Shown here: positions 25,620 to 38,699 of the stretch, in pieces
Layout: the number at the start of each line of letters is the position of its first letter
Numbering within the stretch: the first letter of the stretch is position 1
Assembly (NCBI GenBank): GCA_965153455.1
Contig: OZ234499.1
Location: forward strand, 1,054,001 to 1,118,000
Reading direction: 5' to 3'
Source of the DNA: Sphagnum compactum
Lineage: Eukaryota; Bryophyta; Sphagnopsida; Sphagnales
DNA length: 64,000 bases
Translations under genes and position numbers: made by a program
The notes under the pieces: generated by a model
What the model was told of the DNA's origin: nothing
The model's database searches: none
What the model saw: the letters and a program-made list of their open reading frames with translations, nothing else

Positions 25620-28250
25620 TGTAAGTTCTTTGGGTGCGGGTTTGAGCCCAGTTCTTCAATTTTTTTAACACTATGACTCTAGTTTTGACACACTTTTTCA
25701 AATTCAAGAACTTTTGGGCCCATTTCAAAAACCGGGTCTCCCTACAGATTTGCAATACACACTCCCCCAGACTGAATATTGTATACCTACAAAGTTTTGA
25801 AGCAAATTAAAATTAGGGATTGTATAGGTATGGAGCAGCATATTTTGGTGGGGAATTTTTATCATTTAGTGTTTTTTTTTCAAAAATAAAATATTTTATC
25901 TAAGATGCCCTTATTTTCAAATCAGAATCGCCGCCAAAACTCAAATAAAATGTTTAAAATCATAGTGTTTTTACACATTGTTCAAGCAAATAGCCAAGCC
26001 AAGTCATGAGCCCAATGTGGCTAAATCTCTTTGTGGATAATTGCCAATGTGCAACCAGGGCTTTGTTTTCAAATTCCTCTAGTAAGTCAACCAACGGGGA
26101 TGCCAACCATTAAGTAGCATTAAATGGTGATTATCTTAAGTGGGTTGTAGCTTTTTTACAACAGTGCGGTCACAAGGGTCACCTAGGTAGTGCCTAGGTC
26201 TAGATTTGAGTAACTTTTTTATTTTTATTTTTAAAAATGACTCCAAAAAAAATTTTAAATCACTTTTTTTTCCATTTTTTTTCATTTGATGAAAAAAAAT
26301 CGCCTAAGTTGCAAAAAAAAATTCACAACATCACAAAATTGAAAAAAACCACACCGGTATGAAATTCTACAATGAATTGAGATCGATCAATTACCCATAA
26401 AATGAAATGCCAACTCTTCAAAAAGTTTCAGCTTAGTTATCAAAAGAATCTAAACATGTGTTTTTTGGTTTAAAATTCTAGTTCTGCCAAAAGGTTAGTT
26501 GCTCAGTTTTAGTTCTTGTGCTGGTTTCACCAAAAGGGTGCTGGTCTATGCCATGAAAAGCTAAACCTAAAATTACTCGCTTTAACACTCCAAACCACCT
26601 TGCCCGGACATAATGCATTTAAAGGCAAATTGCTCTTCCTTCATTGCTGACATATGAATGTTGGAAACTGATGACCCAAATTGAATGACTTAAGTTTGGG
26701 TTAGATTTATTACGAACTAAAATCATATTAATATTGATTAGTATTTATATCTATGGTTTATGTTATTCTCTTTGTATTTTCATGAGATGAAAGTCTGTGA
26801 ACAGTAAAGTTTAGAGTTATTCTATCAGTTGTTAGGTCATGTTCAAAATCTGGCTCTTCTAATCAGAATACTATGCAGATTGAATAACTAGGTGATCCCA
26901 TTGAAGTTTGGTAGACTATCAAGAGCTCCTCTAATTAGATTGATGCCAATATCTGAGCCTTGGGAACCGAGATGTGATTAAAATTTCTTCCAAATGTTGG
27001 GTCATTCTTTACTGTTATGAAGAATGTCTGGTTTCAGTTCCAAAAAATTGAGTTAGAATTATCTCAAATTCCAATTCCACACATAAATGGAATAGAGAAT
27101 CTGATTCCAGGTCCTGTTCTTCAAGAAAATGAATTCTGGTTTTGATTCTGAAAATCAGACCCAGTTTCAATTTGTGGTGCTTAACTTTCAGTTAATTAAA
27201 TAATCACTGGTTCTAGTCACTTTTGTTTTTAGAAAGATGTATCTTGTTTTTGGTTCTACACCTACATAGATTTAAGAACCTAGTTCCAATTGCAGTTCTT
27301 TTTCTCTTTTTTTTAAATTCAATTCTGGTTTTAGTTTCAAAGATCAAACCCAATTCCAATTCAATTCTTATTAACTATATCCAAAACTGACCTTTCCTAC
27401 CCACCAAGCCAGATGCCTACCCAACACTAGTTCTTACCAATATTGTGTAGGTCTTTGTGTTTCTAAAGAGAATCTCCAGTCCTAAACTAACATTTATTTT
27501 TTAGTTCTATGGGTGTGGGTTTGAACCTAGTTCTTATAAATTCTAAACCTTTTGGTTTCAATTTTCATGCATTTCTTCAAATTCAAGAACCTCCTAGCCT
27601 AATTCAAAAATTGGGTTCAATTCCACATACACACCACTCCGAAATGCTAGAGAAAGTGTAATTAAGTGTAGGGTATTGCATTGCCATGAAGGTCTTCACA
27701 AGTTTGACCACTTGTGAGATTGAAATGGGTGAGAACCTATGAGGCTCCGAAGGTTCCCTTACCTTGCATAAAGCATTCTGAAAAAATTAAAGGCCCCACT
27801 TTGCCAACCTAAAGAGTGGGTTACACTTTACAAACCCATGCCCAAGCAAGTTCCTGGGCTTTAGCCCACTCCAAACATAAGAGGTTTTTTTCTAATGTTT
27901 TTTTCACAAAGTTTTATAACAAATTAAAACAAAGATTACATAAGTATAAAGTTCAACAATGAATTAAAACTAATATAAATATAAAGCTCAACCCACTTGT
28001 CAAGTTTTCAAAGAATTCAACTTGCTTATCAAAAGAACTTGACCATGTGTTCAAAAAAAATTCATGATTGTGATTTCAATTCCAAATCTAGCAACAGGTT
28101 AATTCCAACATCTAATTATTGTGTTCATTCCAACAAGAGGTTGTTAGCTCAATTTCAATCACAACAATTTAACTTTGAACTCCCATATTTAACAATACAA
28201 ACTAGTACCTTTACAACAATTGTTCTTACTTAACCAATGTTAAGCAAGTA
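25620..28250 (+). repeat. Two diverged copies of a long direct repeat
   Basis: The region 25625-26560 resembles 27505-28150 in order and wording. Shared pieces: GGGTGCGGGTTTGAGCCCAG / GGGTGTGGGTTTGAACCTAG; TTCAAATTCAAGAAC followed by a CCCATTTCAAAAACCGGG-like segment; CAAAGTTTT..AACAAATTAAAA; CTTATCAAAAGAA..AACATGTGTT; and a GCAACAGGTTA-like end. They are about 1.9 kb apart, so they may be old LTRs of a short non-autonomous element or a segmental duplication. Confidence 0.55.
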
Positions 28251-28919
28251 TATGATTTATCATGTGCCAATGTGGTAATGGTACTGAATTCTTTTGGAGA
28301 CTTTAATTTACTAAAATAAGATAATTTATCAATTTGTATAACTATGGTATCAATATAACAAAATTTATAATCAAACAAAGGTGAAAATACAGTTTTTTTA
28401 TTTCCATAGTGATTTTAATTTAACATTTGCCTTTGTGAACTACCTTGAAATCCTTGGGAGGGAGGTTGGATTGAATGTTATGTGGGTACCCAAGTTGGTC
28501 GGGTACCCATTTTCATTTATAATTTTGATTATTTAGAACCTAACCAAACTCAGGCCCAAGATGTGAAACCGAGTAGAACCCAAATCTAAGGTTAGGGGAG
28601 GTTAGAAAAACTAATTGGAAACCCCTCTAGTATTTTTTCTTGTTCTATGAAGAAGTGGAACCAGTAAAAAAAGACAATAGTTGTTTTATTAACTGATTGT
28701 AAAACCCAAGATGTGTTTTTGTGTTGGTTGTCATAAGTCTTTCATGTGATGTTTGGACTACATTGTCGCTTTATGGCCCAAACCCTAAGAATTGGATGCG
28801 ATGTTTGACTTAAAAATTTATTAGGTTTAATATATATATTCTCTTTGTTATGCCACTTTGCATTTGAATTTGTTTTTTTTTTTTGAATTGAGTAAAGTTA
28901 GGGCAAAATTTCAAGGTGT

Positions 28920-29112
28920 TTAATGAACAAAATTGGGTCAATTTAATGGGGTTTTGGGGCTAAACACTGAAAGAGTATTTAGGGGTTTTAAAGGTTGAAT
29001 TAAGGCCAATTTGGGGGCTAATTGGGGCAAGAAAGGGATGCATTCAGGGGGTTTTGAGAAGGTGATTTGGATGGCAAATTTGGGGCTAGTTTGGGGGGGG
29101 GGGGGGGGGGGG
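28920..29112 (+). repeat. G-skewed tract ending in a 20-nt G run
   Basis: GGGG or longer runs recur on the plus strand through 28920-29085, spaced by short AT-rich linkers, and end in an uninterrupted run of G at 29093-29112. Such spacing can form G-quadruplexes. It is an unusual island in otherwise AT-rich DNA. Confidence 0.75.
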
Positions 29113-31861
29113 TTGACAATTGAATTTAAGGGTGTCAAGATGCTCATTTCAAAGCTAACATACAAGTGCATGAGACATGAAAACATGAAACCGATTGACA
29201 ACTAAGAAAATAATATTAATACATTAGAAACTATTAATGTAATTTTAAAACTTAAAAATAGATTAAATATTGTTCAATTTAGCCTTGTCAAATCTTTGTA
29301 ACAATCTAAAATTTTTTCTAAACTTTTTTTTTTTTTGCATTACTTATTATGATGTTTGGCGTTGTAGAACCTAACTAAAAGGTTACTTGAAACTACCCTA
29401 ACCTATTCTAAAAACAAGAACTAGCTTTGAAAATTAAAATAAAATTGAAACTTAAACCAACCTTTGACCAAAAAAACTAAGTTTTATTAATTGAATAAAC
29501 CTAACAAAAACCAAAATCAACTTGTCAAAGGCCAAATCAATTATGAAGACACCATGAAACATATAGGTTGTCTTCACACAAAGTTGTTGCTCCATAGTAT
29601 TGTAACTCCAACCCATAGTGAATTTTTGCCTCATTCCAATTTGTTATGGCAGTCTAGATGGAAAAGTTTGAAATGTAAAAAAGTCCTAAGCATACATTCT
29701 AACCATCATATCCAGATAAATAATTAGTCAATTCCTTAATTTGGACTTCATGAAAGTGACAGTAAAAAAGGTACATTCATTTTCAGCATTCCTTAAAACA
29801 ACAACAATTGCAAGTTCAACAAGTTTGAACTACTCAAAAATCATGTCTTTCAAAATCACATTAGAAGTAAACCTTTTCCACATTCAGGTGGTCAAACTGT
29901 AGTCATTTGGGGGTTTCATGGTAGCCTCATTGTTGGACTACGTGGTGGTCATAAAGAAACAAGCTATTGTTCAAGCAAAACATGATATAGTAAACTACAT
30001 GTGATTTAACATTTGGTTCAATTAACTTACGATAATAATAGTGTGATTTCAAAATTTGCAAATGCATAGGGGCCGTGGCAAATTTTGGTTATACCCAATA
30101 CTGAAGGTAAACAATGTTAGTTGCATTCATGTGCTCCTATGTCGGAAAGCTTCTATCAAGTTCAAGCACCACAAGAAATCATAGTTTTTTTGACTAGGAA
30201 TTTTGGTCATACACCCCGCCCCCCATGGTTTTTTTGCCCCCATGTCCAACTTGACCAAAGTGTCATTTTGGACAAATTGATTTGGCCTTTGACTTGTTTT
30301 GTTGTTGACTTTCCTTTGACTACTTGGTGTGGTGGCCTTTACTAGTCTGTTGCCTAACTTTGATTTGTTGACTTTCTTTTTTGTTAATTTTGGGCTTGGT
30401 TTTTGGCTTTTTCCTTTGTCGATTTCCTCCATAAGGTCATCAAGAAGGATATATTTTTACTGCCTAGTTGGAAATCCTTTTCCCACAAAAGAAATGCCAA
30501 ACTTGGCAATAATTGTTTTTGTGTAGGGGAAAACACTAAAATAGGGACATTACTTCAATTGAAGATTGACCCTAATTAAGTTAACATCACATTTCATGTC
30601 GGTGATGTATGCCATAAATAATAGGTCCTATGAAAAATTTAATGTTGGCTGAGTTTTAAGTTCTATTGGAATTGTAGGGTCTTGGTTTTGGGTGGAAGAC
30701 CTTATGGTTTTAGTTCGAATTAATAATTTCAAAAAATAAAACATATTAATTTTAGGTCCAAATCAAGTTTTCTTAACCATTAGTTTTAGGTTTGATAAGT
30801 CTAATTTTTATAAGAACTTTTGGTGTTAATTTTAGAATGGGTCTACTTCTAACTTATTAATTAATGAAGATACATTTTCTAATTTCTCCAATCTATAATG
30901 ACCCATTTGTTCAAGAATTTATGGAACATTTCTTATTTTAATTTGACTATTGTAAGTTTGCATTTCCATCATGGGGAATTCATTTACATTTAAAAAAAAG
31001 AATGTCAGTTCAAACTAAGGTTATTTGAAATTATTTTGGAGGTAAATTTTATGAAAAAAATAGAAAAAAATTAGTTCCATTCCCAAATAAAATCTTTGAA
31101 ACTATTTATTAAGTAAACAAGGATATATATTAATAGCCATCCCATTGATAATTAGGTAACAAAACAATATCCTCTAAATGTATGGGGTACCTTGAAAATA
31201 CAAAAAATGATCTCCCCCCCAATGTGAGTTTTGCCATAAGGGGGCTAGAGCCATAATTTATGTAATTAACCAATTTGTTCATGAAGTCAAAAATTCAAGA
31301 AAAAGAAAAACCACACCACAAGTATTTTTTAGTTTTTGCTCAACACTAACATATTTGAATTTTAGGCTAATAATGATATTCCTACGCAAACATGCAGGGC
31401 CTAGTAGGTGGCATAAGTAAAGTATCATTCAATTCCACCAAAATGCATCTTAGTTATTTTGGGTTTCAGTAAATTTTGAGTGAATTTGAACATTTTTACC
31501 ATGGTGAAACTAGTCAACCCTCTAGTGAACGAGGACCAATTGCTATGAATAGTAAATTGGTTCATTAATACTTAGTCAAACAATGTTACTTTCAAATGAA
31601 ATACAAATTTACCAAACCATTTCACTTGTTAATTAATTAATTAAGAAGCATGAAAATTAATTAAATTTAAATTATTAAATATTATTGATAATTTCATGAT
31701 TTTCAACCTATGAATTATTGACATGTGTCATTACCTATGCTAAGTTAAAAACCTAGCCTAAGTACATAGGCCATGTAATCAACCCAAATAGGCACCTACT
31801 TTAAGGAACACATAAGATAATATTTAGTTAACTTATCATTGTTGAACACAAACACACCATT

Positions 31862-31925
31862 TGTGAAATTTGATTTTTTGACCTTTTAAGATGGAGGCAA
31901 ACACCCTTACCATCAAGCCACCACA
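31862..31925 (-). mobile_element. tRNA-like SINE head (relic)
   Basis: On the minus strand the sequence begins GTGGTGGCTTGATGG (A-box-like TGGCTTGATGG at 31920-31910), continues through GTTTGCCTCC, and reaches a B-box-like AGGTCAAAAAATC about 30 nt later. The order and spacing match heads of tRNA-derived plant SINEs. The B box is eroded and I cannot see a 3' boundary. Confidence 0.45.
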
Positions 31926-32219
31926 TTTGTTGTGATAATGTGTTACATTGCATTCTATTTATTAAATACTTCATTTTAAACATTACAAAAACATAAACTT
32001 TGAAAATTCATATCTTATTGAGATTTTGTCGAAATGAAATGATTAAAGTTTAAGTTAAAATTTTTTTTAATAATGTACATCATTACATTTATTTTCTTTT
32101 GAAAGTGTAAAATCATTTGAATATTTTTTTTAATATCACTATTCAATAACATTTCAATGACCATTTTTTTGAAAAAACAACGTTTAATAAATGGATAAAG
32201 TTTTTGCTAATATAATAAT

Positions 32220-33440
32220 ATTACTTATGTTAGGTTACTTTTAATTGCTCTAGGGCTACTTTTCATTGTTCTAAGTTATTTCACCCTACATTATTTACGG
32301 TTATTTACGGTTATTTTTAGTTTTTGGTTTTTTTTAACTATTTCACCCTAGGTTACTTTCGGTTATTCTAAGTTATTTTTTGTTATTTTAGGCTAATTCA
32401 CCTCAGGCTATTTTGCATTATTATAAGTTATTTGTGGTTATTCTATGATTTTTTTGGATATTGTAGGCTATTTCATTTTAGGTTATTTGTGCCTATTATA
32501 AGTTTTTTTGGTTATTTTAAGCTATTTCATTTTAAGCCCTTTTCGGTTATGTGAGGTTATTGTTGGTTACTTTTGGCTATTGAAAGTTATTTCACCTTAT
32601 GTTATTATTGGTTATTCTAGGTTATATTATCATAGGCTATTGGTGGTTATTATTGGTTGTTTTATTGGTGGTTGTTGGTGCTTATTATATTAGTGTTTAT
32701 ATATTCTATTGGTGACTATTCATAATTATTTTATTAATGGTTATTGGTGGTTATTAATAGTTATTAATGACTATTGGTGGCCATTGATGACTATCAGTTG
32801 CTATTAATGGTTATTTTATTGTAGGCCATTGGTGATTATCTTATTGGTGGCTATTGATGGTTATTCTATTGTGACTATTAGTGGTTATTTTATTAATGGC
32901 TATTAGTGGCTATGGGTGGCTATTTTTAGTTATTATAGGTTATATTATGACTATTGGTGGCTATTATATTCTAAACTATTGTTGGATATTCTAGGTTACA
33001 TTATCATAGGCTATTATTGGTTATTTTACATTATTTTACCTTAGATCATTATATTTCATTTTAGATTATTTTAAAATGTTACATTTAGGATAAAATAACT
33101 TATAATAACATAAAGTAGAATGACCTTGAATAACTTGAAATAACATACATTAACTTAAAATAAAATAACTTAAGGTATAACCTAAGGTTAGTTGAATAAT
33201 TTAACTTAAAGTAAAAACCCTATAATAAGTTAGCTAGGATACCTTAAGGTAGAATAACGTATAAAAATTTATAATAGCCTATAATAATTTATATTAACTT
33301 AGGGTATATGTTTAAATAACTAAGGCAACCTAAAATAATATATGGTATATCATAAAGTAGCATATGGTATTTAAAATAACAACATAAAAATAAATTTATT
33401 TACCATAGTAAATTATAATAGTGAATTATGTCAAATAATA
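32220..33440. repeat. Degenerate TTA-rich satellite with polarity switch
   Basis: From 32220 to about 33060 the plus strand is built from variants of GGTTATTTTAGGCTATTTCA and GGTTATTGGTGGCTATT. From about 33065 to 33440 the complementary wording takes over (AATAACTTAAAATAACCTAAGG-like). The turn point at 33050-33110 is itself nearly palindromic. No open frame spans the block. Confidence 0.75.
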
Positions 33441-36432
33441 ATGAAACACAATGTTTACATAGTGATATTATACTAAAATAACTTTAACCAGGGTGAAATC
33501 ACTAAAGTGTAATGAACTTATTTCACTTTTAAGGTCCTATAGTGATTTAGGCTAGTGAATTACACCCCACTTTTGTACTAATGTTCATGATAGTCGTTGT
33601 TGGTTGACCTCATTATTACAATATTTTTTTTCATTAAAATCTTCCCACCCCCCCTCCCCCTTGTGAGTTTGTACTATTCATTATTCCTAATTCCCAACAA
33701 CCTTTTCCCCTTCGTAGCAAAGCAAGCAACCTACACGACTCATTGATGAAATTCGCCTTGGCCCAACCCCCCCCCACACACACACAATTTTCTGTCATTC
33801 TAATTGGGAATTTTAATTTGGAAAGGAAAGCAAAGGAAAGAAAAATAAAATTACCCTATCTTTCTTACTTCCTTGCATTCTACATTAGATAGCAAGATTG
33901 GGAAAATTAGGTTTGAAAACTAGTTATTTTATTTGTGATAACTAATATGTCTAAAAATCAGTTTTCATTGATTGTAAAAAAAATTATTTTCAAGAATCAA
34001 TTTGGTTTTCAAAAACTCTTATGAGAACAAGAACTAGGAGGTTCTCAAAATTTGGTGAGAATCACCCAACACTGGCCAGGTAATGGCTAATGGGTTGTTA
34101 GTAGATAGGTGCTTTAAATTGAATTAACCACCATGGTTAGTTAAGGAATTGGAACCCAATGGGAAAATGTTTTTTATCCATCTATCATCCATCCATCATG
34201 ACTTGGGTTAGTGAGTGTTGATTCAAGCTGGTAGTAGACTACAACAATGCAATCTATGGAAGGGTAGTGATGCATGAATTCCCATTAAAATGCATGGGTC
34301 CAATTGTGGCATAAAAGGTCTTTTTACATAATTAATGCTTATTTGACATGATTGCAAGTTTAATGCATCAAATTAATGTTGAAAATGTGTATTGTATTTG
34401 TGTTACACTTCTTTAATACATTAACATTTAAAGAAATTTGAAAATAATCCAATGAATGTAAAATATCTTTAAGCACATTTAAAAGCTCATAACTAATGGT
34501 TTTTAATGCAATGAAACAATGTCAAAAAAATGTCCAAACATTGTTTAAGCATTGTAATTGATAATTAATCAAGACCATTTATGAATTGTTTAATTTGGTA
34601 AACAAGTCCTATTATCCTAAGTGAACCCACACTAGTTTGGATGAATATTAGCTACACATGAAACATTTTTTCATTGTGTCATCATCCCTACCTAATCAAG
34701 CTTAGTTTAAAAATTAGTTTATATGATGTTTTGTCTACATGAATTTTCTTTGTTAAGATTGACTTTCTACTTTTTTTCCCTTTTTATGTGTCAACCTACT
34801 TGAAATGACCTACTTGCATCTACTTTAACTATTCATCATTTAAGGGATGTTACCTTCAAAAGATGAAAGGTATTGCCCAAATAACAAAAAGTACTTATCC
34901 CCCCCCCCCCCCTTTTAATACCTATAGGTATTACCCATTAACATGACCTTACTTACATGGGCCCGCTTACCTACCTACTATTGTTTCTTGTCTAAACTAA
35001 TGATGAATTAAACTTATCAACCACAAAAGAGAGCCAAAGTGAACAACGCACAATGTGAGTATTGCAAACACCTTCTTGTTGTTTAGTAATTAAACTACCT
35101 TCGAACCTTCAATGATAATATAAGGTAAATTGAAAAATTATCAACCACGTTTAAATCAATGCTAGTTTGCAAACCTTGATGTTTGTTATAAACTTTGATT
35201 ACAAATGGTGGATTGGTAAAGTGAATGAAATATCTTCATTTTTGCAACTGTAAGACAAAACAATAGAATGGTCAAGGTAGTGCAATACGCTTAGTTATTT
35301 ACAAATAATAATGAAAAATTATAAAATGTTTTTGAGAATGCAATACCTTCATGTTTTTCAACAAACTTGAACTGACATGACAAATGCATTTATAATACCC
35401 TCATTTAATATACGATTTTTCAAATGTTTTTGTAATATTTGATTGACAATAGCCACATTTGTTGTATACACATGTAATTAAGGTGAAAAAATGAATCCAT
35501 TTACGTAATTTGGTAATAAAAAAACTTGTTTTCTTTATGTGATAATGAATGCTAAGATACAAATACATCATATAAAACTTGAAATCACACCACAAGTGAA
35601 AGGAAAATGTATATAAGGAAAAAAGGGAGAAAAAAAATCAATTTTATTTTTCTTTGTTCGCTTGGTTTTTGTTTTCTTAAATTCAACAACAACAATGCAA
35701 CAACACGGGTAGGGAAGCCAACTAATAAGCCTTTACAAACACAATGAAAGCAAACAACGAAGCTCTCTACTCTTTATGACAACAATGAAGGCAAGGATCT
35801 TGACTTTCAGCACCTATATTGCAACAACACAATGATGACATTGTTACATGGCCTTTTGTAGCAATACAATAACAACAAAGGAGAAAACAAAAAAACATGA
35901 AAGAAGGAATGGTAATTGAGACTTTCATCCTACTGTTGTAGGCTCCCAGTACATGCACAAGACAAGAGAGAGGAAGAACTATAAGGGGATACAACAACAA
36001 CGTGACAACAAGGGCAAGGGAGAAGAGTAGGACCTAGGAACCTACCCAAAGAGCTTGCCAACTATGGCAAAGGAGCTTCACAAACTGGGGACCTACAATG
36101 GCAATGGGAGGAAGGCCAGGGAGGATGGTATGAGGGAGGAGAGGAGGGGGCAACAGAGGAAGTAGGTTGGTAAGAGCACACCCTAACCAAGGAGTGATTG
36201 AAGTGGGGGTTCATACACTGGAGGTCAAAATGGGGCAAAACATGATGGATGGTGTACTGGGTTGTGTGCATACGTGAGGATGCCTATACATCTATACCAC
36301 CAATTTCTTTTGAGTCTATGCACATCTTTTCCTCCTCTCTTAGGCCTGGCTTGTGTATCAAAGAGATGAGTGTGGTATCAAGAATGTGAACATTAGTAGG
36401 ATCAGACAAAGGGACTCAAAACTTTCAAGCCT

Positions 36433-36537
36433 GTACATTTCAGGTCCTTGGATGACCCAAACACCAAACAGCTTTAAATTTGGTGTACATTTTAGATCCT
36501 TGTATGACCTACTACCAAACAGTATCAAATTTGGATG
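36433..36537 (+). repeat. 52-bp tandem duplication, two copies
   Basis: Copies begin at 36433 and 36485 with GTACATTT, then AGGTCCTTG/AGATCCTTG, ATGACC, ACCAAACAG and AAATTTGG. They differ at about 20 percent of positions. Confidence 0.85.
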
Positions 36538-36699
36538 ACAATTGACGTAAGACATGGACTCAATCAAATTTGCACCAGACACAACCAATGACAAAGTCAC
36601 TTTGTATGGAAGCAATAGTCCCGCTGGTAATTTACTCCAAACTAGAGAGCAGCATTTTTAAAGAATTTATGTTTGTCGCAACATTCATTCGTAGGAAAA

Positions 36700-36800
36700 T
36701 GTAGAAAAAAGTGGCCATCATCCCAGGATGATTTAGCCAAATCTGGCTGTAAACCAGAAATAAAGTACAAATCTTCAACCATCCTTCTATATTTGGCTAC
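36700..36800 (+). repeat. Copy of dispersed TAGCCAAATCTGGCTA repeat
   Basis: The core lies at 36734-36748, followed by TAAACCAGA, ATAAAGTACAAATCTTCAA and CCATCCTTCT. The same order of words occurs at 54429 and, more diverged, at 60831; 38747 holds an inverted copy. Confidence 0.8.
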
Positions 36801-37031
36801 ACAATGAAAACGACATATATGAATCTGATGATTTCTATCCTTTTTTTTCCCCCTCACTTCTGGTGACTGAAAACCTTCAAAAAAATATTTTGAAAATTTG
36901 AAATTTTATTTCTTTTCTGGCCATACATCACCAGTAAAAAAATGGCTGCTAGAGAGTTGGGGCAGATAGGGCCGATTCCAGCTCCCAGCAAGTCCATGGG
37001 CAAGCCCATTATGGTGAGCCTATGGACAATG

Positions 37032-37391
37032 TATTAAACAGGCCAAAGGAAATGAATGCACTCAGTACAAAAGTACTGCTGCGATTTTTTCCTCCAGTCT
37101 GCCCATTTGCCCGGTTTATTTTCACCTTGTCATGCTTAGGCATGTTTTGAGTCCATGTTTTGCACCTTACAAACACACTAGGGGTATAAAGGGATATGTA
37201 ACATATTACTTGGCATGTTATGTGAGGTTACAAGTGCAAAACATGCTGTATTTACATGAGGTTACGTGATGCAAAACATGCCTGGGTGTCACTTGAGAAA
37301 ATATGGATGGGGGCAAATGGGCAGACTGGAGGAAAAAATCGCAGCAGCACTTTTGTACTGACTACATTCATTTCCTTTGGCCTGTTTAATA
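37032..37391. mobile_element. MITE-like element with inverted arms of about 80 bp
   Basis: The left arm (37032-37112) and right arm (37311-37391, inverted) share ATTAAACAGGCCAAAGG, AAATGAATG, CAGTACAAAAGT, CTGCTGCGATTTTTTCC and TCCAGTCTGCCCATTTGCCC with few mismatches. The outer ends read TATTAAACAGG and CCTGTTTAATA, so the target duplication is TA, TAA/TTA or TTAA. Inside, AAAACATGC words also pair, so nearly the whole 360 bp can fold. It has no coding capacity. Confidence 0.88.
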
Positions 37392-38699
37392 TTTTCCGTC
37401 AGTGGTGGCCGACCTGATCAGGGATGAAAAGTAAAGGCAGGTTATTATCTGCCCGGGTGGGTGAATTGGCCACCAAACAGGCTGAATCAGCTGCCACATA
37501 GGCAAAGTGGCTGAGTCAGCACAATTAAACGGTCTAAGAAACTGCCCTAAAAGCCGTGCCTAACTTTAACAATTAGCCAAACTAGTGGTACCCCGTGCCT
37601 GCAAGGCACGACACGGCACTGGGAAAATAGTTCACCATGCAAAACTTATCATTAGACGGAACTTACGAATACATAAATATTTCATCCACAGAACTGCCGG
37701 GTTTTCGTGCACAGAACTGCCGGGTTTCACGAAAACCCGGAAAAGAGGAGCCAGGCAGGTTTTTGGGTGGTTATTTTACTTTTACAATTTGGGATCTGGG
37801 TTTCAGGACCTCGACGGACGGACAGGACCTCCACTGTCAGGACCTCGACGCACGCACGCACGGACGCACAAGGCACTTTATATATAAGATGGTTTTTGCT
37901 TGCCCAAATTTTTGGTTAGGAAAGTTTTGGTGCCATTAGTTGATTTCTTGTGTTAAAAAAGTGTTGAAACCGAGACTGCCATAATCAAAAATCAAAAACC
38001 TTCATTTCAACTCTCACATGGTGATGTGTCCCAAATTCATGCACAGATAAAAATGATGTCTGTGCATTCTAGAATGTACATGTGGGCACTGGGAGGGATT
38101 GTGAGGGCTGGGGAGGGGGGAGGCCTGTAGCACCTCTTCAAATGACACCAACAGATATTCCTACCTCATGTGTGCACTTGCAACTTCTAGTCTAAAAGGG
38201 GCATATTCAATATTCAACCCACTATGGGCCCCCAAAATTCAGCCTCAAAAATAGCCAATTTCAGGTCTGATTGCACACACAATCCTTTCTACCAGCTTCA
38301 GCACTTTATGAAATTTGCATTTGGGACTATAATTATGGTACTTGGATGTTAATTGTCATCTAAAAACGGTCCCACAGAATGTGCAATGCTGCTATCATGG
38401 CTGCATTTTAGAAGCAGGAGCTCAATTACATTTTAATAAACTATTTTATCCTTTGTTTATGTTAGCCTGATTTCTTTCTTAAGCAGCTCCACTAATGCAA
38501 TGCATTTACTACAGCACAATAGTTATGTTTTTTCCAATGGCAGTAGTGTCATTGCCTGTTGACACGTGTGCGGTAAACCCACCAGCTTTTTTTGACTGGT
38601 GAAATTTTTTTATATGTTAATTTTTGGTTTTCAATCGCCATAATTGAGAAAAACTAGACAAAAAATGGCCAGATTGCTATATTTGATTCCAGTAAGTAG

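Larger units (their letters stand above)
28251..32219. other. AT-rich gene-free DNA with a G-rich tract and a SINE-like head
   Basis: No supported coding region. It includes a strongly G-skewed stretch (28920-29112) ending in a run of 20 G, and a tRNA-like SINE head on the minus strand (about 31925-31862). Weak short frames (30121-30526) look like low-complexity T-rich DNA. Confidence 0.55.
33441..37031. other. AT-rich gene-free DNA
   Basis: No supported gene. It contains a CA microsatellite (about 33774-33787), a 14-nt C run (34899-34912), a CAACAA-rich purine region (about 35680-36010), a 52-bp tandem duplication (36433-36537) and one copy of the dispersed TAGCCAAATCTGGCTA repeat (36734). 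Short frames at 35767-36271 are low-complexity. Confidence 0.55.
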
